DNA of 64,000 bases from the NCBI RefSeq assembly GCF_030581005.1, contig NZ_JAUQSX010000006.1, positions 186,001 through 250,000 of the forward strand, in the 5' to 3' direction. The notes beneath the pieces were generated by a model, which was not told where the DNA came from, ran no database searches, and saw only the letters and a list, made by a program, of their open reading frames with translations. A program made the position numbers and the translations under genes. Below, one piece after another: positions 34,510 to 42,592 of the stretch (position 1 is its first letter; each line of letters opens with the position of its first letter). This stretch comes from Hymenobacter mellowenesis. Lineage in GTDB: Bacteria; Bacteroidota; Bacteroidia; Cytophagales; Hymenobacteraceae.

Positions 34510-34568
34510 TTTTTTAGGGTAGGAGGGTATGGGGGGGGGAGGGCAAGAGGAAGGGTATGGATTAAAAA

Positions 34569-34675
34569 GAACGTCATGCTGAGCGCAGCCGAAGCATCTC
34601 TACCGCGTAACTAATCCAATCAACAGGGTTTACTATTGCGGTAGAGATGCTTCGGCTGCGCTCAGCATGACGTTC
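34569..34675. repeat. Palindromic intergenic repeat, copy 5
   Basis: 107 bp, GAACGTCATGCTGAGCGCAG to its complement, with arms containing CCGAAGCATCTCTACCGC. Upstream of the sirtuin gene. Confidence 0.9.
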
Positions 34676-34712
34676 TTCATTCAGCGAGAATTTAATAAAA
34701 GCAGCTCCCGCC

Positions 34713-35129
34713 CTACAGTGTCACTTCCCCGTCTTCTTCGCCGTGCCAGAACTTGATGCGCTTGGCTTGCACGCGGATGAGCACAATGCCGGGCGTATCG
34801 ATGCCGTCTTTGAACCAGCGTTTGAGCTCGGGCAGCCAGTGCTTTTCGAGGGTGGCCTTTTGCCGGATGAGGGTGGCGGTGCCTACCACGGACACATACA
34901 GGTAGTCGGGGCCCGAGAAGCCGAGGCTTACGTGGGCATTCTCTTCAATATCCGAAACGGTGCGGGAGCCTTCGTAGGTGAAGTAGTAGGAGTTGCCGTC
35001 GTATTCCACGTCGCCGTTGTTGCTCATGGGGCGGGTGCTGAGGTGGCCGCGGCTGGTGTGGGTGGTGAGCATCGTGATGTCGAGCTTCGCCATTTTGGCG
35101 GCGACGGCTTTGAGGGTGGTTTCGGCCAT
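34713..35129 (-). CDS. Pyridoxamine 5'-phosphate oxidase-family (general stress FMN-binding split barrel) protein
   Basis: 138 residues. The split-barrel pattern matches the general stress protein 26 group: MLTTHTSRGHLSTRPMSNNG, then GNSYYFTYEGSRTVSDI, HVSLGFSGPDYLYVSVVGTA and IRVQAKRIKFWH. Such proteins bind FMN or FAD; most are not true PNPOx enzymes. Soluble, dimeric by family. Its stop is close to repeat copy 5. Stress role inferred from family only. Confidence 0.86.
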   Translation of the reverse strand: MAETTLKAVAAKMAKLDITMLTTHTSRGHLSTRPMSNNGDVEYDGNSYYFTYEGSRTVSDIEENAHVSLGFSGPDYLYVSVVGTATLIRQKATLEKHWLPELKRWFKDGIDTPGIVLIRVQAKRIKFWHGEEDGEVTL

Positions 35130-35258
35130 GAGGGGTGGGGTTGAGGTACGGGCGGCTTACGGCTGGGTGGGAGCGGTAGTTATGGTCCAAGGGCCAGTTG
35201 GGGATTGAACAGCACCCGCTTGTAGTGCGTCTGGCTTGTACTAAAAACACCTCCAGCC

Positions 35259-35289
35259 CGTCATGCTTCGCTGCGCTCTGCATGACGTT
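35259..35289. repeat. Truncated palindromic repeat, copy 6
   Basis: Eight bases of one end (CGTCATGC) joined directly to the other arm (TTCGCTGCGCTCTGCATGACG): a copy that has lost most of one arm and the centre. Sits just after the purU stop. Confidence 0.75.
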
Positions 35290-35297
35290 ATAATGCC

Positions 35298-36131
35298 TCA
35301 GTCGAAAATGACCGTTTTGTTGCGGTTCACGAAGACGTGGCCATCGAACACCAGCTTGAGGGAGCGAGCGAGCACGATTTTCTCCACGTCGCGGCCGGCC
35401 TGGGCCATGTCGCGGGCGCTCTGGGTGTGGTCGATGGGAATGACGCTTTGGAGAATGATGGGGCCCTGGTCGAGCTGCTCGTTGACGAAATGGGCGGTGG
35501 CGCCGATGATTTTCACGCCCCGCTCGTAGGCCTGGGCGTAAGGGTTGGCCCCCACGAAAGCGGGCAGAAAGGAGTGATGAATGTTGATAAGCCGGTTGGG
35601 ATAGTGGGCCACGAACTCCGACGAGAGGATGCGCATGTACTTGGCCAGTACAACGAATTCGGGCCGATACGGGGCCAGGGTGGCGAGCACGGCGGCCTCA
35701 TGGGCCTCGCGGGTGAGGCCTTGGTGCGAGACAAAATGGAAGGGAATGTCAAAGCGCCGGGCCAGGTCGCCGAGCTCTTCGTGGTTGCTGATGACGGCCA
35801 GCACGCGGGCATTGAGCTCCCCGTAGGCGTGGCGCACCAGCAGCTCGCTGAGGCAGTGGTGCTCCTTGGTGGCCATGAGCACGATGTCCTTGGGGTGGTT
35901 GTCAGAGAATCGGATGCTGGCGCCGGGCGGCAGCAGTTCCGTGAGCTCGGCCAGCAGCTGGGCGGGGTCGAAGTCGCCGGCAAACTCGGTGCGCATGAAA
36001 AACCGGCTGTTTTCGCGCTCTACAAATTCGCCGTTGCGCAGGATGTTAAGGCCGTGCCGGAAGAGCACGCCCGTGATTTTATACACCAGCCCCGGCTCGT
36101 CGGGGCACTGAATGAGGAGGAAATGGGCCAT
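35298..36131 (-). CDS. purU: Formyltetrahydrofolate deformylase
   Basis: 277 residues. N-terminal ACT domain (FLLIQCPDEPGLVYKITGVL, about 3-85) followed by a formyltransferase domain. Catalytic features: INIHHSFLPAFVGANPYAQA, IIGATAHFV and DEQ-like region EQLDQGPIILQ with the essential Asp. It hydrolyses 10-formyl-THF to formate and THF, balancing one-carbon pools. Length and domain order are standard. Single gene, with an orphan terminator and a gene remnant upstream. Confidence 0.94.
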   Translation of the reverse strand: MAHFLLIQCPDEPGLVYKITGVLFRHGLNILRNGEFVERENSRFFMRTEFAGDFDPAQLLAELTELLPPGASIRFSDNHPKDIVLMATKEHHCLSELLVRHAYGELNARVLAVISNHEELGDLARRFDIPFHFVSHQGLTREAHEAAVLATLAPYRPEFVVLAKYMRILSSEFVAHYPNRLINIHHSFLPAFVGANPYAQAYERGVKIIGATAHFVNEQLDQGPIILQSVIPIDHTQSARDMAQAGRDVEKIVLARSLKLVFDGHVFVNRNKTVIFD

Positions 36132-36199
36132 GAAATAGGGTAAAGCGAGAGGCGTAAATGTAGCCGCTGGCGGGGGAGGGTGGCGGGGGTGGCCGCAAA

Positions 36200-36227
36200 A
36201 AAGCCCGCTGCGTTGGCAGCGGGCTTT
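36200..36227 (-). terminator. Strong intrinsic terminator upstream of purU, without an intact gene
   Basis: Perfect 12-bp stem AAAGCCCGCTGC/GCAGCGGGCTTT, loop GTTG, then T6 on the minus strand. The only minus-strand coding sequence before it is the remnant ending at 36251. Confidence 0.85.
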
Positions 36228-36250
36228 ATCATTCGGAGGGATGGGCTGGG

Positions 36251-36404
36251 TCAGGAGTTGGCTGGGGCCACCTCGCTGCTTTCTATTCCCGGAATCAACG
36301 GGCCGCCCTGGCTGTCAATCGAAGAAAGGGAAAACAGGTAGGAACCCGCTGCCTGTGAGGCACAATTATTGCGCGAGAGCCGGCGAACTTTTCCCTTTCG
36401 CCCT
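36251..36404 (-). pseudogene. Possible 3' remnant of a minus-strand gene
   Basis: A minus-strand frame ends at 36251 with protein-like residues (AAGSYLFSLSSIDSQGG, then PLIPGIESSEVAPANS) and is followed 24 bp later by a strong terminator pointing the same way. Further upstream the frame runs antisense to the T9SS gene and loses coding character. It looks like the tail of a lost gene whose 5' part was replaced. Weak evidence. Confidence 0.35.
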
Positions 36405-37895
36405 ATGCCCTTTGCTACTCGTGTTTCAGTGTTGGTGGCCCTGCTGGTGGGGCAGGCCGTGTGCTTCCGCCCCACGCTTTGGGCGCAGCAGCTCGACCCC
36501 ACTTTTCATCCGCCGGTGTTTGCACCGCTGCCGGGCTTCCCCCGGCCAAGGCTGACGAACGTGGTGCAGCAGAACGATGGACGTTACGTGGTGGCAGGCC
36601 TATTTCGGGCCGTGGATGGCCACCCCACCGACGGCCTGGCCCGCCTGCTGGCCGATGGGCACGTGGACACCACCTTCACCTACCGCTCCGCGCAAGCGGT
36701 GACCGGGCAAGGCGGGTGGACGGCCCTGGCCGTGCAGGCCGATGGCAAGGTGCTGGGGGCTTCGCGCACCACGGGCGACCTCGTTCGCCTGTTGCCATCG
36801 GGCCGGCCCGATGCCTCGTTTCGGCCCGCCTGGGGCAGCCGCGCGAACGGCCAGCTCATCACCCAGCTGGTGGTGCAGCCCGACGGCAAGCTGCTGCTGG
36901 CCGGCAGCATCACCGATTCGCTGGGGCACAACGGGCTGGTGCGCCTACTGCCCACGGGGCAAGTCGACCCGGCTTTCAATCCGCCCACCTTGCCGGCCGA
37001 CCCCGGGGTGATAAGCGTGGCCCTGGAACCCAGCGGCCGGATGGTGTACAGTCGTTGCATGTTCAACATCCAAAGCCCGCCGCCCACGGTGAGGCGGTTG
37101 CTGGCCTCGGGTCGGGTCGACTCCACTTTTTCTTGCACCATTCCCCCGGCCACCCCGCCGCCGATGGTGAGCAAAGTGGCGCGCTGCCCTGACGGGAGCT
37201 ACGCTTTGGCCGGCATCTTTGCCGGCAAGGCCGTGGCGCACCTCACGCCTACCGGCGCATGGGATACAACTTTTCCCCCCTCGGCAGAATGCTTTGCTAT
37301 TATTTTGGGCTTCCAGGTAGGCAACCCCATTAGTGCCCTGGTGGTGCAGCCCGACGGGCGCATGCTCGTAGCGGGGTCGCTTTTGACGGCCGCTAACCTA
37401 GATGCCCCCCTGGCCCGCACCTTGCGCACGGGTGGAAGCGACGGCTCTTTCGGCCTTGACTTCATTTTTACCCTCTACCAGAGCCCCTACAATCCCGCCA
37501 TCACCAGCAACAACGCCCGGGTGTATGACCTGCTGATGGAGCCCAGTGGCAAGTTGCTCGTAGCCGGCGAATTCGTCCAGGCCGGTACCGTGCCGCACTT
37601 CGGCCTGGCGCGCTTGCTGGCCGCGGCCCCGCTGGCTGGCCGGGCCGTAGCCGGTGCGGCGCCGATGCAGGTGTGGCCTGTGCCCGCGCATTCGGTCTTA
37701 CACGTTCAATTGCCCACCGGCGCCCTGCCCCGGCAAGTGGCCCTGCTCGATGCAATGGGTCGGACAGTGCTCACGCACCAACCCTTGGCGACTGCCCTTG
37801 CGCTGCCCACGGCGGCTTTGCCCGCTGGCCTGTATGTGCTCCGAGTGCAGCAGGCCGATGGTTCGGTGGCTTCGCGGCGGGTGGTGCTGGAATAA
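36405..37895 (+). CDS. Secreted delta-60-repeat (DUF5122) beta-propeller protein with T9SS sorting domain
   Basis: 496 residues from ATG 36405, chosen so that the signal peptide (ATRVSVLVALLVGQAV, ending LWAQQ) is at the N-terminus. The body holds repeated blades of about 50 residues with 'V-Q-x-D-G-K-x-L-x-A-G' and 'R-L-L-x-x-G-x-x-D-x-x-F' (VQADGKVLGAS, VQPDGKLLLAGS, RLLPTGQVDPAFNP, MEPSGKLLVAGEF), the delta-60 repeat pattern. The C-terminal ~75 residues form a T9SS sorting domain (QVWPVPAHSVLHVQL, ALLDAMGRTVL, GLYVLRVQQ, ending RRVVLE). Expected on the cell surface; ligand unknown. Confidence 0.86.
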   Translation: MPFATRVSVLVALLVGQAVCFRPTLWAQQLDPTFHPPVFAPLPGFPRPRLTNVVQQNDGRYVVAGLFRAVDGHPTDGLARLLADGHVDTTFTYRSAQAVTGQGGWTALAVQADGKVLGASRTTGDLVRLLPSGRPDASFRPAWGSRANGQLITQLVVQPDGKLLLAGSITDSLGHNGLVRLLPTGQVDPAFNPPTLPADPGVISVALEPSGRMVYSRCMFNIQSPPPTVRRLLASGRVDSTFSCTIPPATPPPMVSKVARCPDGSYALAGIFAGKAVAHLTPTGAWDTTFPPSAECFAIILGFQVGNPISALVVQPDGRMLVAGSLLTAANLDAPLARTLRTGGSDGSFGLDFIFTLYQSPYNPAITSNNARVYDLLMEPSGKLLVAGEFVQAGTVPHFGLARLLAAAPLAGRAVAGAAPMQVWPVPAHSVLHVQLPTGALPRQVALLDAMGRTVLTHQPLATALALPTAALPAGLYVLRVQQADGSVASRRVVLE

Positions 37896-37899
37896 ACAG

Positions 37900-37935
37900 A
37901 AAGCGCCGCCCGTGCCAAGTGGCGGGCGGCGCTTT
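37900..37935. terminator. Bidirectional terminator between convergent T9SS and pirin genes
   Basis: Perfect 13-bp stem AAAGCGCCGCCCG/CGGGCGGCGCTTT with a 10-nt loop, within a 60-bp convergent gap; it can serve both strands. Confidence 0.8.
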
Positions 37936-37955
37936 GTTGCAATCAAACCTGCCAA

Positions 37956-38666
37956 TCAGTGGTTAATCGGGCACTCAATGAGCAGAAACCGGGTATCAGC
38001 CGCTGCCTCAATGCGCACACTGTCCGTTTCCCAGATGCCAAGGCTGTCGCGCTCCTGCACTTCCTGGCCAGCTACCGTGACTGAGCCGGTGATGACGAAC
38101 AGAAACAGCAGCTTATTTAGCGGCCGGAAGGCATAGTCCACGGTTTGCGCCTCCGTGTAGTAGCCGAGCGAGAGCTTGGCGTTCTGGTTTATCCAGCAGT
38201 GGGCTTGGCCTTCCTCGTTGCTCACAATGGTGGTGAGCTGGTTCTCGCGCTTCGCTTCCGGGAACTGGCGGCGCTGGTAGCGCGGGCCGATGTTCTGGAG
38301 TTTGGGCTCAATCCAGATTTGCAGGAAGTTCACGTCGGTGTCGCCCACGTTGTGCTCCTCGTGGCGCAGGCCCGAGCCGGCGCTCATGATTTGCACCCAG
38401 TCCTGGTGCACCACTTCGGTGTAGCCGAGGGTGTCCTTGTGGTTCATGCTGCCGGCCAGCATCACCGAGATGATTTCCATGTTGGCGTGGCCGTGGATGC
38501 CAAAGCCGCCGCCGGGCTGCACCACGTCGTCGTTGAAGACGCGGAGCAGGCCGAAGCCGCTGCGCTCCGGGTCGGGGTAGGGGCCGAAGCTGAGCGAGAG
38601 GTGGCTTTTCAGCCAGCCAATGTCCTTGAGGCCGCGCTCGACGGCGCGGGTGAGGCGGGTTTTCAT
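37956..38666 (-). CDS. Pirin-family protein (copy A)
   Basis: 236 residues from ATG 38666; the frame continues upstream inside the nitroreductase gene, which is not the real start. Bicupin pirin: the N-terminal cupin has the metal-binding HGHANMEIISVML and QIMSAGSGLRHEEHN, the second cupin is less conserved. Some pirins have quercetin dioxygenase activity; others are redox-sensing co-regulators. The ATG overlaps the nitroreductase stop by 4 bp (ATGA), so the pair is translationally coupled. Confidence 0.88.
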   Translation of the reverse strand: MKTRLTRAVERGLKDIGWLKSHLSLSFGPYPDPERSGFGLLRVFNDDVVQPGGGFGIHGHANMEIISVMLAGSMNHKDTLGYTEVVHQDWVQIMSAGSGLRHEEHNVGDTDVNFLQIWIEPKLQNIGPRYQRRQFPEAKRENQLTTIVSNEEGQAHCWINQNAKLSLGYYTEAQTVDYAFRPLNKLLFLFVITGSVTVAGQEVQERDSLGIWETDSVRIEAAADTRFLLIECPINH

Positions 38667-39256
38667 TGGGCGGGAGCGGCGGCGGGCAGCTCGTTGCGGA
38701 AGGCAAACTCGGCCACCGGCTTGCGCGAGCGGGCGCCTTTTTCGCGGCTCAGGTAGGGCTCTTCGAGCTGCTCCGCCTCGCCGATGTAGCCGAGGGCCAT
38801 CACCACGGCCGGGGTCAGGTTGTCGGGCAGGTGGAAGTCGCGGCGGGTTTTGTCGCGGCCGAAGCCGCCCATGAGGTGGCCGTGCAGGCCCAGCGCGGTT
38901 GCTTCCAGCATGAGGGTGGCGTTGGCGGCGCCCAGGTCGTGCATGGCCGCGCCGTTGGGTTGGCCGTCGGCGTTGGCCGTCTGAGCCAGGGCGATGATAA
39001 GCACGGGGGCGTTTTTGGCCCAGGGCTGATTGCCGGGCACCAGGCAATCGAGGATTTTCTGGAAGGCTTCGGTGTCGGCCTTGTGGGCGTAGATGTACTG
39101 CCAGGGTTGCAGGTTCATGGCGCTGAAGGCCCAGGAGGCGGCTTCAAACACTTGGTTTAGCTTGTCCTGCTCTACGGGCTGGGCCGTGAAGGAGCGCGGG
39201 CTCCAGCGGTTGCGGATGAGTTCGTGGACGGGGTAGTGGGTGGTGGCGGGTTTCAT
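38663..39256 (-). CDS. Nitroreductase-family oxidoreductase
   Basis: 197 residues from ATG 39256. FMN-binding nitroreductase fold: N-terminal IRNRWSPRSFTAQPVEQDKL (the R-x-S-x-R-x-F motif contacts FMN), then AASWAFSAMNLQPWQYIYAH, GAANATLMLEATALGLHGHL and ALGYIGEAE. Typical length for the family. It probably reduces quinones or nitro compounds using NAD(P)H, often in redox stress. It is followed by a coupled pirin gene, and another pirin gene lies upstream, with a GC-rich inverted repeat in the gap. Confidence 0.9.
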   Translation of the reverse strand: MKPATTHYPVHELIRNRWSPRSFTAQPVEQDKLNQVFEAASWAFSAMNLQPWQYIYAHKADTEAFQKILDCLVPGNQPWAKNAPVLIIALAQTANADGQPNGAAMHDLGAANATLMLEATALGLHGHLMGGFGRDKTRRDFHLPDNLTPAVVMALGYIGEAEQLEEPYLSREKGARSRKPVAEFAFRNELPAAAPAQ

Positions 39257-39281
39257 TGGGGATGTTCTGGTGGGGCACATC

Positions 39282-39418
39282 ACCCCCCGGCCCCCTCTCC
39301 CAAAGAAAAGGGGAAGCCGAGGCGGCGCGGCTGGGTTGTTGATGACTTTTATCAAAGATGACAGAGCAAATGTTCAACTGGCACCCCCTCTACCTGAGGA
39401 GAGGGGGCCGGGGGGGTT
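39282..39418. repeat. GC-rich inverted-repeat element (CCCCCCGGCCCCCTCTCC family)
   Basis: 18-bp perfect terminal inverted repeats (39283-39300 and 39398-39415) around about 97 bp; an inner CCCCCTC/GAGAGGGGG hairpin is also possible. It lies between the nitroreductase start and the second pirin stop. No coding frame. Confidence 0.8.
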
Positions 39419-39436
39419 AGGCGCCCGTCAGCACGA

Positions 39437-40153
39437 TTAAAACTCCATCGGTACTTCCATCAGCAGCAGCTCGGCGTTGCTGTCGGCGCTGATTTCCAGC
39501 TTCCCGGTTTCCCAAATGCCGAAGCCGTCGCGGCGGTGCAGGGCCTGGCCGTTGATGGTCACGTCGCCTTCCAGCACGAAGGCGTAGACGCCGTTGCCCG
39601 CTTTTTTCACGGCGTAGTCGGTGGCAAAGCCTTTGTCGAGGTTGCCGATGTGGAACCAGGCATCTTGGTTGATTTGCGGGTTGGTGCCCTCGCCAGCGGG
39701 CGACACTACCTGCAGCAGCTGGTTGTGGCGGGCCTGCGGGGCGAAGGTTTCCTGGCCGTAGGCGGGCTTGATGCCGCGCTCTTTCGGGAATACCCAGATT
39801 TGCAGGAATTTCACTTCCTGGCTGGCGTTGTGGTTTTTTTCGGAGTGGGCCACCCCGGTGCCGGCGCTCATCACCTGCACGTCGTGCTGGCGGATGACGG
39901 TTTTGTTGCCCATCGAGTCCTGGTGCTCCAAATCGCCCGAGAGCGGGATGGAGATGATTTCCATGTTGTCGTGCGGGTGCTTGCCGAAGCCCATGCCGCC
40001 GGCCACGGTGTCGTCGTTCAGCACGCGCAGGGCGCCGAAGTGCACGCGCTCGGGGTTGTTGTAGCCGGCGAAGCTGAATGTGTGAAAGGAATTGAGCCAG
40101 CCGTGGTTGGCGTGGCCGCGGGTGTTGGCGAGATGCAGAACGGTGCGGGCCAT
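39437..40153 (-). CDS. Pirin-family protein (copy B)
   Basis: 238 residues. N-terminal RGHANHGWLNSFHTFSFAGY and metal-binding cupin HPHDNMEIISIPL with VMSAGTGVAHSEKNHN; the second cupin ends DGFGIWETGKLEI. The motifs resemble YhhW-type pirins with quercetinase activity, closer to the biochemical archetype than copy A. Preceded by a TACATTTG -7 site within a palindrome. Redox-linked function inferred from family and neighbour. Confidence 0.9.
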   Translation of the reverse strand: MARTVLHLANTRGHANHGWLNSFHTFSFAGYNNPERVHFGALRVLNDDTVAGGMGFGKHPHDNMEIISIPLSGDLEHQDSMGNKTVIRQHDVQVMSAGTGVAHSEKNHNASQEVKFLQIWVFPKERGIKPAYGQETFAPQARHNQLLQVVSPAGEGTNPQINQDAWFHIGNLDKGFATDYAVKKAGNGVYAFVLEGDVTINGQALHRRDGFGIWETGKLEISADSNAELLLMEVPMEF

Positions 40154-40186
40154 AAAATAGGCGGTTGTTTAGGTGCGTTGATAATA

Positions 40187-40203
40187 CAAATGTACATACA
40201 TTT
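40187..40203 (-). promoter_or_regulatory. Promoter -7 motif overlapping a palindrome upstream of pirin B
   Basis: Minus-strand TACATTTG (40194-40187) overlaps the palindrome AAATGTA-CA-TACATTT (40188-40203), 34 bp before the pirin ATG. A regulator bound there would cover the promoter. No good -33 box. Confidence 0.5.
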
Positions 40204-40306
40204 AATGTCTATACATCATTCGTTAGAAAAATGTTCCAACATATTCTTCGCCCCGCTGTAGTTGGGGCCGATACCTTTGCCCACGGCCACCCTTGTGCCC
40301 CATCCC

Positions 40307-40969
40307 ATGATTCGTACTGTCATTTTCGATATGGACGGCGTCATCATCGACACCGAGCCGATTCATCACCACGCCTTTTTCACGCAGTTTGCCGAGCTGG
40401 GCGCTCCCGTCAGCGAAGCCGAATACGCCACATTCCTGGGCAAATCGACCCGCAACGTATTCCAGCACCTGAAAGAGAAATACCACCTCTCGCAGGACGT
40501 TGAAGCCATGGTGCTGCGCAAGCGCGAACTATTCAATAAGTCTTTCGACGAAGACGCCAGCCTCGACCTGTTGCCCGGCGTGCGCGCCCTCATCGAAGAC
40601 CTGCGGCGGCACGACGTGCAGCTGGTAGTGGCCTCCTCGGCGTCCAAAGCCACCATTTCACGGGTGTTCGACCGTTTCGGCTTGGGTCCGTATTTCACGC
40701 ACCGCATCAGCGGCGAGGATTTTGAACGCTCCAAGCCCGACCCCGCCATCTTCCTGCGTGCCGCCGAACTGGCCGAAACGCCCGTCTCCGAGTGCATCGT
40801 TATCGAAGATTCGGCCAATGGCGTGGCTGCCGCCAAAGCGGCCGGCATCTACTGCATCGGCTACGCCAGCGAGCACTCCGCCGGCCAGGATTTAAAACTG
40901 GCCGACCGCGTTATTCAGCATTTCTCGGAGTTGAGCGCGCCGGAAATCGAGGCCATTGACGTGCGCTGA
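40307..40969 (+). CDS. HAD-superfamily hydrolase (beta-phosphoglucomutase/phosphatase-like)
   Basis: 220 residues from ATG 40307. HAD motif I IFDMDGVIIDTEP (nucleophile Asp and acid/base Asp two residues on), motif II VVASSAS, motif III Lys in RSKPDPAIFL and motif IV VIEDSANGV. An alpha-helical cap follows motif I (subclass I), as in beta-phosphoglucomutase and sugar phosphatases. Substrate cannot be read from sequence. The start is the ATG three codons before the conserved strand. Cytoplasmic. Confidence 0.9.
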   Translation: MIRTVIFDMDGVIIDTEPIHHHAFFTQFAELGAPVSEAEYATFLGKSTRNVFQHLKEKYHLSQDVEAMVLRKRELFNKSFDEDASLDLLPGVRALIEDLRRHDVQLVVASSASKATISRVFDRFGLGPYFTHRISGEDFERSKPDPAIFLRAAELAETPVSECIVIEDSANGVAAAKAAGIYCIGYASEHSAGQDLKLADRVIQHFSELSAPEIEAIDVR

Positions 40970-40981
40970 TTCGGCGCTGCC

Positions 40982-41848
40982 CTATTCAAACCTTCCCAAT
41001 TCCTGCCGCCCAAACGTCCATTCCGGCGTATCGAACTCTGCCTCGGCCGGACCGGGCACGGCAAACCAGGCACCCAGGGCCGGAGCATCCACATTGCGCA
41101 ATACGTGGATGTTCTGGGCCGGCATGTAGCTCTGGGCCAGAAGTAAGTATTTCTGGTGCGTCGTAGCATTCTCAGCCACATCCACCACCAGCACCGCGTG
41201 GCCCGGCGCGCCGCCGTGAATGAGCACATCGCCTGGCTGGATAGCGGCAAGTGGCTTGGCCTGGAGCTCCCGGCTGAGCGAGAGCGTACCGGCGTAGCCA
41301 AACGTGGGGATGAGGTAGCGGCCCAAAGCCGCGTGCGTAGCCGGCTCGGCGGGCCGGTTGGCGGGCAACACTTCCTCTTTTGCTACGCGAAACGTCTTCC
41401 CAGCCACAAAGTCCGAAAACCAGAAGTCGTAGCCTGTGGTGAGGTGGAAATGCACCTTATTGGGGTCGTGGCTGAACAGGTACTCGGCCCGCAGGCGAAT
41501 AACGGCATCGGCGCACTGCTGCAAATCCTGGGTGCCCACATCGATGTCGGCCACCGCGGCCACCACCTCCTGTCGGTTTTTTAGCGCGCCATTATACAGC
41601 CGGGCTTTGGTACCCGCCGGCTTGAGGGGCAGGTAGCGCAGCCACTCGCCCCACGAGCCCGGCGCCACCGCCACCCGGCGGCATCCACCCGGTGCCGGAA
41701 AGCGGGCGGCCAGTGCCTGCGCCGCCGCGCCGGGTTTGGCCAGCCACGGGTAGGAGGGGCCCGCGGGCCGGGGCGAATCTACCGGGGCCAGCGGTGCCGA
41801 AATAGCTGCGGGCAGTAGCCACGTCAAAAAGGGGAAAAGAAGCTTCAT
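40982..41848 (-). CDS. DUF4846-family secreted protein
   Basis: 288 residues from ATG 41848, giving signal peptide MKLLFPFLTWLLPAAISAPL. The mature part matches DUF4846: FPAPGGCRRVAVAPGSWGEW, LPLKPAGTK, QQCADAVIRLRAEYLF, HFHLTTGYDFWFSDFVAGK and GDVLIHGGAPGHAVLVVDVA, AQSYMPAQNIHVL. The last stretch has the Gly-x-x-His and Asp pattern reminiscent of NlpC-like or transglutaminase-like cores, but activity is not established. Exported, function unknown. Confidence 0.83.
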   Translation of the reverse strand: MKLLFPFLTWLLPAAISAPLAPVDSPRPAGPSYPWLAKPGAAAQALAARFPAPGGCRRVAVAPGSWGEWLRYLPLKPAGTKARLYNGALKNRQEVVAAVADIDVGTQDLQQCADAVIRLRAEYLFSHDPNKVHFHLTTGYDFWFSDFVAGKTFRVAKEEVLPANRPAEPATHAALGRYLIPTFGYAGTLSLSRELQAKPLAAIQPGDVLIHGGAPGHAVLVVDVAENATTHQKYLLLAQSYMPAQNIHVLRNVDAPALGAWFAVPGPAEAEFDTPEWTFGRQELGRFE

Positions 41849-41926
41849 CAGAGCCGTATCGGAGTTGTGCTCAGATAACGGCCGCTCGTTCATTTTAGCA
41901 TAATGCTGGTGATATAACCTGTTTTC

Positions 41927-42493
41927 TCAGCCCGCTGCTTCCTGCCGCAGGTGCCCGAGTGCGAGCAAACACAGCGCCACCGAGCCCGATACTCCGATGC
42001 TACCGTTCAGCACCAGCGCCTCTACATCGGCCAGCGGCACCTTCACTACCTCAATATTCTCGGTGGGGTCGAGGTGCTGGGCGGCAGTCCACTGCGCCCG
42101 GCGGGCCAAGAAAAAGTGCAGCCGGTTGGTGTCCTTGGTAGGATTGTCGAACACCGTGGTCAGGGGCGTGATGTCGTCGGCCAAATAGCCGGTTTCTTCC
42201 AGCAGCTCACGGCGGGCGGCTTCGGTCGGGTCGGTTTCGTGGGCGTCCATCACACCACCGGGCAGTTCCAGCAGGATGCGCCCGGCGCCGTGCTTGTACT
42301 GGCGCACAAACAGCACCTCCTCCGCATCGGTAACTGCAAAAGTGAGCACCACCTCGGGCCGCACACTCACGAAATAATCATTCAGCACCTGCCCATTGGG
42401 CAGTTCTACTTCATCGCGCCGCAGCTTGTACCACGGGTTATCAAAAACCAGCGTGGACTTCAGCGTTTTCCATGGCTTGATGAATGACAGCAT
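41927..42493 (-). CDS. NUDIX hydrolase
   Basis: 188 residues from ATG 42493; upstream codons are noncoding. The Nudix box runs GGVMDAHETDPTEAARRELL then EETGYL, matching G-x5-E-x7-R-E-x2-E-E-x-G closely with an insertion before the E of the helix. Architecture resembles ADP-sugar pyrophosphatases (FDNPWYKLRRDEVELPNG before the box). Hydrolyses a nucleoside diphosphate linked to another moiety. Cytoplasmic. Sits 100 bp downstream of topA in the same direction. Confidence 0.88.
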   Translation of the reverse strand: MLSFIKPWKTLKSTLVFDNPWYKLRRDEVELPNGQVLNDYFVSVRPEVVLTFAVTDAEEVLFVRQYKHGAGRILLELPGGVMDAHETDPTEAARRELLEETGYLADDITPLTTVFDNPTKDTNRLHFFLARRAQWTAAQHLDPTENIEVVKVPLADVEALVLNGSIGVSGSVALCLLALGHLRQEAAG

Positions 42494-42592
42494 ACTCAGG
42501 CTAAAAATACGAGGCAGCAATAAGCCAGCCGCCGGGCGAAAAGCTAGCGCTTCTCTGCCCAACGGCTGGCCCATACTTTACTTATCAATTAA

